Assembly (NCBI GenBank): GCA_031259605.1
Contig: JAIRLE010000079.1
Location: forward strand, 1 to 11,475
Direction: 5' to 3'
Source: Zoogloeaceae bacterium
Lineage (GTDB): Bacteria; Pseudomonadota; Gammaproteobacteria; Burkholderiales; Rhodocyclaceae
Length of the DNA: 11,475 nt
Shown here in pieces: positions 5,757 through 11,475 of this stretch. The translations under genes and the position numbers were made by a program. The notes under the pieces were generated by a model that had not been told where the DNA came from, did not search any database, and saw only the letters and a list, made by a program, of their open reading frames with translations. Position 1 is the stretch's first letter. The number at the start of each line of letters is the position of its first letter.

Positions 5757-8700
5757 ACTTTCCGAAGTCTGTATTGCGCGTCCGGTTTTTGCCACGGTGC
5801 TCTCCCTGGTGCTCATGCTCTTGGGCGTGGTTTCTTATGGACGGCTGACGGTACGCGAATATCCGCATATTGATGAGCCGATCGTCACGGTTTCCACCAC
5901 CTATCGTGGCGCGTCGGCGGAAATCGTCGAGTCGCAGATCACCAAGCCGCTGGAGGATTCGCTGGCGGGCATTGAAGGCGTCGAGGTGCTGTCTTCGGTT
6001 TCCCGTTCCGAAAGAAGCCAGGTTTCCGTGCGCTTTACTGTGGAACGCGACCCGGATTCCGCCGCTTCCGATGTGCGCGACCGGGTCTCGCGCGCGCGGG
6101 GAAAGCTGCCGGACGATGTGGATGAGCCGATTATCGCCAAGGTGGAAGCGGATGCCGACCCGATCATCCGTCTTTCCTTTTCCTCCGATCGGCATACGCA
6201 GCTGGAAGTGAGCGATTTCGCCAGCCGCATCGTCAAACCCCGGCTGCAAACTCTGCCGGGCATGGCGGATGTGGGCATTTACGGCGAGCGCCGTTTTGCC
6301 ATGCGGATATGGCTGGATCGTGCCCGGCTGGCGGCCTATCAAGTGACGGCGCAGGACGTGGAAGACGCCCTGCGTCAACAGAACGTGGAAGTGCCCGCAG
6401 GACGCATCGAGAGCCGCCGGCGGGAGTTTTCCGTGGTGGCGCAGACGGATTTGCAGCGACCGGAAGAATTCGCGGCGGTGATCGTCAAGACGGTCAATGG
6501 TTATCCGGTGCGCCTTTTCGATCTGGGACGAGTGGAAGTCGGCGCGGAATCCGAGCGCAACATTTCGCGCTTTTCCGGCAGGAGCGCCGTCAATCTGGGG
6601 CTGATCAAGCAATCCACCGCCAATCCGCTGGAACTGGCCTATGCCCTGCGAGAAGAATTGCCGCGCATTGCCGCCGAACTGCCGGAGGGTATGAGCGTTG
6701 ATGTTTCCTACGATTCCACCACCTTCATCGACCGTTCGATTGAGGCGGTGTTTTCCACTATCGGCGAATCCATTGTGCTGGTGATCCTGATCATCTTTTT
6801 TTTCCTCAGGAATTTCCGCGCCACGCTGGTGCCGCTGGTGACGATTCCCGTGTCGCTCATTGGCGTATTCACCCTGATGTTCATCATGGGATTTTCCATC
6901 AATACCTTGACCCTGTTGGCGTTGGTACTGGCGATAGGTCTGGTGGTTGATGACGCCATTGTAATGCTGGAAAACATCTTCCGTCATATCGAGGCGGGTA
7001 TGCCGCGCCGCGAGGCGGCGGCAAAGGGGGCGAAGGAAATCGGTTTTGCTGTGGTCGCCATGACCATTACCCTGGCCGCTGTCTATGCGCCAGTGGCTTT
7101 CATGACCGGGCGTACCGGCAAGCTGTTCATCGAATTCGCGCTCACACTCGCCGGGGCTGTGCTCGTTTCCGGGTTCGTCGCGCTCACGCTTTCACCGATG
7201 ATGTGTTCGCAGTTGTTGAAGCATCAGGAGCGGCACAACCGCGCCTTTGTGCTGGTGGAAGGTTTCCTCGATACGCTGACGGTAGGTTATCAGCGCGCCC
7301 TGGCGTTCATGCTTGAACGGCGGACGTGGGTCATTGGGATTTTTTTCGTGGTGGCGGCGGCGGGCGGGTTGTTGTTTACGCTCTTGAAATCGGAGCTTGC
7401 GCCCATTGAGGATCGCGGCACCATCGTTGGCTCCTTTTCCGGGCCGGAAGGCGCGACACTGGCCTACATGGACGGTTACGCCCGCCAACTGGAAGCGATT
7501 TACATGAAGACGCCGGAAATCGACCGTTACAACATCGTTGTTGGCGCGCCCATCCTGAACCGCGGCGTTTCCTTCGCGCGACTGACCGACTGGAAGGAGC
7601 GCAAACGTTCGGCGCAGGAAATCGTCGAGGAACTGCGCCCGCAGTTTTCCGCCATTCCCGGCATCCTGGCCTTTCCCACATTGCCGCCGTCGCTGGGGCA
7701 GGGCGGACGGGCACAGCCGGTCAATTTTGTCATCGTCACCAGTGCCTCCTATGCCGAACTTGCGCAGGTGGTGGAAGACTTCGTGCGAGAAATCCGCAAG
7801 AATCCTGGCCTGAACAACGTCGATACCGATCTGCGCCTGAACAAGCCGGAACTCAATGTGCACGTCAACCGCGAACGCGCCGCCGATCTGGGCGTCTCCG
7901 TGGATACCGTGGGACGCACCCTGGAAACCATGCTCGGCGGACGCCAGGTGACGCGCTTCAAGCGCGATGGCGAGCAGTACGAAGTTATCGTGCAGGTGGA
8001 AGACGACGAGCGGGTCACGCCGGAAGACATCCGCGACATCTATACGCGCGGCAGGAACGGCGAGATGATTCCCCTGTCCAGCCTGCTTTCCGTGGAAGAG
8101 ACCGTCAGTCCCAGGGAATTGAACCACTTTGCCCAGCGCCGCGCCGTGACCATCACCGCCAATCTCACGCCGGGCTACGCCCTGGGCGAGGCGCTGGCCT
8201 TCATGGAAGACGCCGCGCGCCGGATGCTGAAACCCGGCTATGCCGTGGATTACAACGGTCAGTCGCGCGAATTCCGCCAGTCATCCTCCTCGCTTGCCCT
8301 GACTTTCCTGCTGGCGCTGGCCTTCATCTATCTGGTGCTGGCGGCGCAGTTCGAGAGTTTTCGCGCGCCGTTCATCATCATGCTGACCGTGCCGTTGTCC
8401 ATGACCGGCGCTTTGGCGGCGCTCTATCTTTTCGGCGGCACCCTGAATGTGTACAGCCAGATCGGCCTCGTTACCCTGGTCGGCCTGATCACCAAGCACG
8501 GCATCCTGATTGTGGAATTCGCCAATCAATTGCAGGAACAGGGCAAGGAGCGGCTGGACGCCGTCATGGAGGCCGCGCAACTGCGCTTGCGCCCCATCCT
8601 CATGACCACCGGAGCGATGGTGCTGGGCGCGCTGCCGCTGGCGCTGGCAACCGGCGCGGGCGCGGAATCCCGTCGGCAAATCGGCTGGGTCATCGTCGGT

Positions 8701-8799
8701 GGCCTCCTGCTGGGCACCTTCTTCACCCTTTTTGTCGTCCCCACGGTCTATAGCCTGCTGGCGCTCAAGACGCGGGAAAAGCGGCAGGCGACCGCCTAG
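5752..8799 (+). CDS. RND efflux pump, inner-membrane subunit (AcrB/HAE1-like)
   Basis: A 1015-residue resistance-nodulation-division transporter. It would export drugs or other hydrophobic or amphiphilic compounds using the proton gradient, as a trimer with a periplasmic adaptor and an outer-membrane channel. TM1 is at about 10-29, a periplasmic porter domain at about 30-330, TMs 2-6 at about 333-490, TM7 at about 526-545, a second periplasmic loop at about 546-845, and TMs 8-12 at about 846-1005. Proton relay residues are present: D400/D401 in GLVVDDAIVMLEN and K915 in LITKHGILIVEFAN. Other family motifs are RDRVSRARGKLP (109-120) and GATLAYMDGYARQLE (567-581). It is a full-length two-repeat protein with no obvious damage. 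No adaptor or OMF gene is adjacent, so partners are encoded elsewhere. The start is set by repeat copy B. Substrate cannot be predicted. Confidence 0.93.
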   Translation: MKLSEVCIARPVFATVLSLVLMLLGVVSYGRLTVREYPHIDEPIVTVSTTYRGASAEIVESQITKPLEDSLAGIEGVEVLSSVSRSERSQVSVRFTVERDPDSAASDVRDRVSRARGKLPDDVDEPIIAKVEADADPIIRLSFSSDRHTQLEVSDFASRIVKPRLQTLPGMADVGIYGERRFAMRIWLDRARLAAYQVTAQDVEDALRQQNVEVPAGRIESRRREFSVVAQTDLQRPEEFAAVIVKTVNGYPVRLFDLGRVEVGAESERNISRFSGRSAVNLGLIKQSTANPLELAYALREELPRIAAELPEGMSVDVSYDSTTFIDRSIEAVFSTIGESIVLVILIIFFFLRNFRATLVPLVTIPVSLIGVFTLMFIMGFSINTLTLLALVLAIGLVVDDAIVMLENIFRHIEAGMPRREAAAKGAKEIGFAVVAMTITLAAVYAPVAFMTGRTGKLFIEFALTLAGAVLVSGFVALTLSPMMCSQLLKHQERHNRAFVLVEGFLDTLTVGYQRALAFMLERRTWVIGIFFVVAAAGGLLFTLLKSELAPIEDRGTIVGSFSGPEGATLAYMDGYARQLEAIYMKTPEIDRYNIVVGAPILNRGVSFARLTDWKERKRSAQEIVEELRPQFSAIPGILAFPTLPPSLGQGGRAQPVNFVIVTSASYAELAQVVEDFVREIRKNPGLNNVDTDLRLNKPELNVHVNRERAADLGVSVDTVGRTLETMLGGRQVTRFKRDGEQYEVIVQVEDDERVTPEDIRDIYTRGRNGEMIPLSSLLSVEETVSPRELNHFAQRRAVTITANLTPGYALGEALAFMEDAARRMLKPGYAVDYNGQSREFRQSSSSLALTFLLALAFIYLVLAAQFESFRAPFIIMLTVPLSMTGALAALYLFGGTLNVYSQIGLVTLVGLITKHGILIVEFANQLQEQGKERLDAVMEAAQLRLRPILMTTGAMVLGALPLALATGAGAESRRQIGWVIVGGLLLGTFFTLFVVPTVYSLLALKTREKRQATA

Positions 8800-9896
8800 A
8801 GGTCTGTCGTCAATTTTTGACTGCACTCCCGGATCGCTTCCGCGATTTGCGCCTCGCTGGCGGTTTCGCTCACCACGGCTTCTCCCAGGGACTTCATCAG
8901 GATGAGGCGCAGGCGGCCGTCCTGGATTTTCTTGTCGTGGCGCATGAGTTGCAGATAGCGTTCCGCGCCCAGAGCCGGCGCGCGGACGGGAAGGACGGCG
9001 GCGGCGAACAGACGTTCGATGCGGGCGACGTCCGCCGTCGATAGCCAGCCCAGCAGCGTGGAAAGCCGCGCCGCCATGAGCGTTCCCGCCGCCACCGCCT
9101 CGCCATGCAGCCAGACGCCATAACCCAGGCCGGTTTCAATCGCATGCCCGAAGGTATGCCCCAGATTCAGGAGCGCGCGCCCCCCCCGCTCGCGTTCGTC
9201 CGCGGCCACGATTTCCGCCTTGTGCCGGCAAGCGCGATATATCGCTTCGGCAAGCGGAATTTCGTCGCGCGCCATCAGCCTGGACATGTTGGCTTCCAGC
9301 CAGTGGAGAAAATCCGCATCACGAATCAGGCCGTATTTGATGACTTCGGCCATGCCGGCGGAAAACTCGCGTTGCGGCAGGGTGGCCAGGGTGTCGATGT
9401 CGACGAGCACCAACGACGGCTGATGGAAAGCGCCGATCATGTTCTTGCCCAGCGGATGGTTAATGGCCGTCTTGCCGCCCACGGAAGCGTCCACTTGCGC
9501 CAGCAAGGTGGTCGGCATCTGGATGAAATTCATGCCGCGCTGGTAGCAGGCGGCGGCAAAGCCGCCCATGTCGCCGATGACGCCGCCGCCCAGCGCAACC
9601 AGGGTACTGCCGCGCTCGCAATGCTGTTTTAGCAGGGCATCGAAAATCCGGTTCAGGGTTTGCCAGTTCTTGTGGGCTTCGCCATCGGGCAAAATGACCG
9701 CAAATGGCTTTGCGCCCGCCGCCAGCAGACTTTCATGCACGGTTTGCAAATACAGGGGCGCGACGGTTTCATTGCTGACCACCGCAACCGGTTGCCCCGA
9801 CAGGCGGGCGGGCAGGTATGCCGGATCGGAGAGCAGACCACGCCCGATGTGAATGGAATAGGCGCGTTCGCCCAGGGCTACATCGACGGTTGGCAT
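8796..9896 (-). CDS. aroB: 3-dehydroquinate synthase
   Basis: A 366-residue AroB, the second shikimate-pathway enzyme. It is cytoplasmic, NAD- and metal-dependent, and cyclises DAHP to 3-dehydroquinate. Visible motifs are VVSNETVAPLY (39-49), LPDGEAHKN (69-77), the NAD-binding ALGGGVIGDMGGFAAA (101-116), MPTTLLAQVDASVGGKTAIN (127-146) and GKNMIGAFHQP (150-160). Metal ligands E184 (GMAEVIKYG), H247 (LGHTFGHA) and H264 (LHGEAV) are all present. The start overlaps the 3' end of aroK by 19 nt in another frame, as in many aroKB operons. The stop TAG (minus strand, 8798-8796) shares a CTAG with the stop of the convergent RND gene, so neither gene has its own downstream terminator region. Confidence 0.96.
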   Translation of the reverse strand: MPTVDVALGERAYSIHIGRGLLSDPAYLPARLSGQPVAVVSNETVAPLYLQTVHESLLAAGAKPFAVILPDGEAHKNWQTLNRIFDALLKQHCERGSTLVALGGGVIGDMGGFAAACYQRGMNFIQMPTTLLAQVDASVGGKTAINHPLGKNMIGAFHQPSLVLVDIDTLATLPQREFSAGMAEVIKYGLIRDADFLHWLEANMSRLMARDEIPLAEAIYRACRHKAEIVAADERERGGRALLNLGHTFGHAIETGLGYGVWLHGEAVAAGTLMAARLSTLLGWLSTADVARIERLFAAAVLPVRAPALGAERYLQLMRHDKKIQDGRLRLILMKSLGEAVVSETASEAQIAEAIRECSQKLTTDL

Positions 9897-10417
9897 TGAC
9901 GGATGAATTCCTTCAACAGGGATTGTGTCAGCACATGCGACGGCGTTTCGCCGCCCCGAATGACAAAATGCGCGCTCTCCCGGTACAAGGGATCGCGCGC
10001 CGCGTACAGGGCTTCCAGACGGGCCAGCGGATTTTCCACCTGCAACAGCGGCCGGTTGCGGTCATATCGGGTGCGCGCCCAGAGAAAACGGGGCGATACA
10101 TCCAGATAGACCACCCAGCCGTTGGCGCGCAGCAGGCGGCGATTTTCCTCCGCCAGCACGACACCGCCGCCTGTCGCCAGGACGATCGGCGGTCCGGCGC
10201 GCTGAACGATTTCCGCGATGATCCGCGCTTCCCGGCGGCGGAATCCGGCTTCGCCTTCGATCTCGAAAATGGTGGGGATGTTGACGCCGGTGCGCGCCAC
10301 GATTTCGTGGTCGGAATCCACGCAGTCGCGTCCCAGTTGTTTGGCGATTTGACGGCCTATGGTGGTTTTGCCCGATCCCATGAGGCCGACCAGATAGATG
10401 TCGCTGTCCCGGTTCAT
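9878..10417 (-). CDS. aroK: Shikimate kinase
   Basis: A 179-residue P-loop kinase that phosphorylates shikimate to shikimate-3-phosphate. Walker A is GLMGSGKTT (11-19). D36 and R60 (in EAGFRRRE) bind shikimate in the family, GGG (83-85) forms the shikimate-binding loop, and the lid region has DRNRPLL (119-125). RDPLY (141-145) is the usual C-terminal adenine-side motif. AroK rather than AroL is chosen because of the aroKB arrangement. No Shine-Dalgarno is evident in the 40 nt before the ATG (a C-rich run); an AGGAG lies about 42 nt upstream with no start codon at the right distance. The gene follows hupE by 50 nt on the same strand, so co-transcription is possible. Confidence 0.95.
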   Translation of the reverse strand: MNRDSDIYLVGLMGSGKTTIGRQIAKQLGRDCVDSDHEIVARTGVNIPTIFEIEGEAGFRRREARIIAEIVQRAGPPIVLATGGGVVLAEENRRLLRANGWVVYLDVSPRFLWARTRYDRNRPLLQVENPLARLEALYAARDPLYRESAHFVIRGGETPSHVLTQSLLKEFIRQCQPSM

Positions 10418-10467
10418 CGGGCGGGGGCGGAGAGGGCGTGTCGCGGCTTGATGGCGGTCTCCTGATT

Positions 10468-11049
10468 TCAGAGAACGCCTGTCAGCAGGACCGCGCCGAA
10501 AATCGTGATGCAGCCGCCCGCCACCCTCGCCCAGAGCACATGCCGCGCCAGCAACAGACGCCCCAGCAGGAGACCGGCGATGTGGATCAGCGCCGTGCCC
10601 AGCACCATGCCGGCAATGGCGGCCAGGGGGCTATTGCTGCCCAGTTCCGCGCCATGCGCCGCGCCGTGAAAGAGCGCGAACGCGCCGGTCAGCAATGCGC
10701 CCGCCATGAGCGGCAGACGCGCCTGGCTGACAAGCAGCAGGCCGAGGACGAGAAGCGAGGCGGCGATCATGGGTTCGACGGCCGGGAAATGCAGTCCCGC
10801 CAGACCCAGCAGCGCGCCAATCAGCAGGAGAGAGGCGAAGGAAAGCGGCGCAACCCAGATGCGGCGCGTGGTCATGGCGCTCCAGATGCCGACGGCAAGC
10901 ATGGCCATCAGGTGATCCGCGCCGGTCAGGGGGTGCATGAACCCCGCCACGAAACCCGGCGCGTCTTCATGCCCTGTATGCGCCAGTGCGCCGAAAGCGG
11001 TGAGCGACAACAAAACGAAGACCAGCGGCTTGATGTATTTGAGCAACAT
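10468..11049 (-). CDS. HupE/UreJ family nickel/cobalt permease
   Basis: A 193-residue membrane protein. Residues 1-23 form a signal peptide ending in AxA (GALA|HTGHE), leaving a mature N-terminus rich in His (HTGHED). The family motif HPLTGADHLMAM (39-50) and the second His motif FALFHGAAHGAE (124-135) are clear, with about six hydrophobic segments in all. Characterised members take up nickel (or cobalt) for hydrogenase or urease maturation. No hydrogenase or urease gene is in the window, so the client is unknown. The ATG at 11047-11049 has GGAG 8 nt upstream (11058-11061 complement). In the mRNA that GGAG can pair with CUCC four bases before it, a weak hairpin. It lies upstream of aroK on the same strand. 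Confidence 0.88.
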   Translation of the reverse strand: MLLKYIKPLVFVLLSLTAFGALAHTGHEDAPGFVAGFMHPLTGADHLMAMLAVGIWSAMTTRRIWVAPLSFASLLLIGALLGLAGLHFPAVEPMIAASLLVLGLLLVSQARLPLMAGALLTGAFALFHGAAHGAELGSNSPLAAIAGMVLGTALIHIAGLLLGRLLLARHVLWARVAGGCITIFGAVLLTGVL

Positions 11050-11076
11050 GGGTCAGTCTCCAGAAGGAGGAATAAA

Positions 11077-11301
11077 ATGGATTTTGCGGCAAGGGACGCC
11101 GCGGAGGCGAAAGGATACGCCATTTCAGGGGATGGACGCCAGAGGACGGCGGCGGCGAACGCCAGAACCGGCGGCAGCTGGCAAGAAATTAGCGGCAGCC
11201 CTTCAGTGCTGCCGGTCCAACGTCACTGGGAAGGGGGTTCTCTCCCCTTGAGAATGGCTACGGTCGAAACCCCGACCGTAAGAAGCTGTTTTGAAAATTG
11301 A
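11077..11301 (+). CDS. Small ORF with strong Shine-Dalgarno, running into repeat copy C
   Basis: A 74-codon frame from ATG 11077-11079 to TGA 11299-11301, divergent from hupE with 27 nt between the two starts. AAGGAGG (11064-11070) with a 6-nt spacer is the best Shine-Dalgarno in the window. The first 35 residues (MDFAARDAAEAKGYAISG...) resemble nothing I know; the rest (about 36-71) is a translation of repeat copy C, so it is not a conserved C-terminus. It may be a gene cut off by insertion of the repeat, or chance: the AAGGAGG is partly the complement of the CUCC that faces hupE's own GGAG. Protein function unknown. Confidence 0.3.
   Translation: MDFAARDAAEAKGYAISGDGRQRTAAANARTGGSWQEISGSPSVLPVQRHWEGGSLPLRMATVETPTVRSCFEN
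11181..11284 (+). repeat. Structured dispersed repeat, copy C (truncated)
   Basis: It begins with the same GCAAGAAATTAGCGGCAGCC as copy B and stays similar up to CCGTAAGAA (ends 11284), then diverges abruptly. The 3' half, including the GGAG...ATG end, is missing. The first hairpin (11193-11201 with 11206-11214) has one mismatch (C11200 against T11207), and CTAACTCC has decayed to CCAACGTC. This looks like a decaying or partial copy that no longer needs its pairing. On the minus strand it lies between incoming transcription and hupE. Confidence 0.85.
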
Positions 11302-11321
11302 AAGCAGCGGATAAGCGTCCT

Positions 11322-11438
11322 CGTCAAAAGCGAAAGCCGAAGGCTCGCGGCAATCCAGCACGGCCACCGTTTGCCTTGCCGCTTCGGAAAAGCGGAACCG
11401 CCTGGATTGCCGCGTCGCTGCGCGCCTCGCTTTTGACG
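11322..11438. repeat. 117-bp nested symmetric inverted repeat
   Basis: Outer arms CGTCAAAAGCGA (11322-11333) and TCGCTTTTGACG (11427-11438) are perfect complements. Inner arms CGCGGCAATCCAG (11346-11358) and CTGGATTGCCGCG (11402-11414) are also perfect. Each outer arm is separated from its inner arm by exactly 12 unpaired bases. The 43-nt centre holds another hairpin, CCGCTT-CGGAA-AAGCGG (11379-11395). The inner arms with flanks resemble, from memory, the widespread intergenic element CTGGATTGC...GTCGC...CTCGCAATGACG, here as two inverted units. It has no coding frame I would support. Confidence 0.8.
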
Positions 11439-11475
11439 GGGCGGAAGAATGGATGCGACGCTTGAACGCCTCTCA

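Noticed and set aside
10438..11076. Long + strand frame across hupE
   Set aside because: Antisense of hupE, rich in Gln/Arg, with no family motifs; only its last part from the ATG at 11077 has a ribosome-binding site and is listed separately.
11050..11180. Cobalamin or nickel/cobalt riboswitch before hupE
   Set aside because: GGAGACTGACCC faintly recalls the end of a B12 box, but the other conserved cobalamin riboswitch blocks are absent, and the same bases are explained by the hupE Shine-Dalgarno.
189..11438. CRISPR array or tRNA genes
   Set aside because: The repeats are far apart, long and differently oriented, not regularly spaced short repeats; no tRNA cloverleaf or T-loop pattern was found in the intergenic regions.

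Overview
This window reads as a stretch of a Gram-negative chromosome, most likely betaproteobacterial. The signs are moderately high GC, LPS (Kdo) and inner/outer-membrane genes, and the gene order pyrG – kdsA – eno – ftsB, which is typical of Betaproteobacteria. The assignment is inferred from gene order and protein character; no search was run.

Layout. Positions 2-151 hold the end of a GAPDH/erythrose-4-phosphate dehydrogenase family gene on the + strand. The gap at 152-499 has no gene. It holds copy A of a structured repeat (189-355, inverted) ending in a terminator-like hairpin, and a second, REP-like palindromic stretch (about 371-433). Next comes a minus-strand operon read from 5387 down to 500: pyrG, an SMI1/KNR4 (SUKH) gene, kdsA, eno, ftsB. 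It combines CTP synthesis, Kdo-8-phosphate synthesis, glycolysis and cell division, with an unexpected SUKH gene inserted between pyrG and kdsA and start/stop-overlapped with pyrG. The gap at 5388-5751 holds a 14-bp palindrome, a weak + strand promoter candidate and copy B of the repeat (5587-5756). Copy B supplies the ribosome-binding site and apparently the start codon region of a large RND efflux pump gene (5752-8799, +). The pump runs tail to tail into aroB; their stop codons share one CTAG. The minus-strand series hupE/ureJ-like – aroK – aroB (11049 down to 8796) covers nickel/cobalt uptake and two shikimate-pathway steps. Upstream of hupE lie a divergent small ORF with a strong Shine-Dalgarno, a truncated copy C of the repeat (11181-11284), and a 117-bp nested inverted repeat (11322-11438). 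The last bases (11439-11475) hold nothing I recognise.

Main point of interest. Most genes are ordinary housekeeping genes. The unusual part is the dispersed, roughly 167-170-nt structured repeat, seen three times in 11.5 kb. It carries a terminator-like hairpin at one end and a GGAG...ATG initiation signal at the other. A conserved upstream CTCC can pair with that GGAG, and internal GGGGTTTC/GAAACCCC segments allow mutually exclusive stems. Copy B sits exactly where a 5' leader controlling the RND pump would sit. The second point is the SUKH gene coupled to pyrG.
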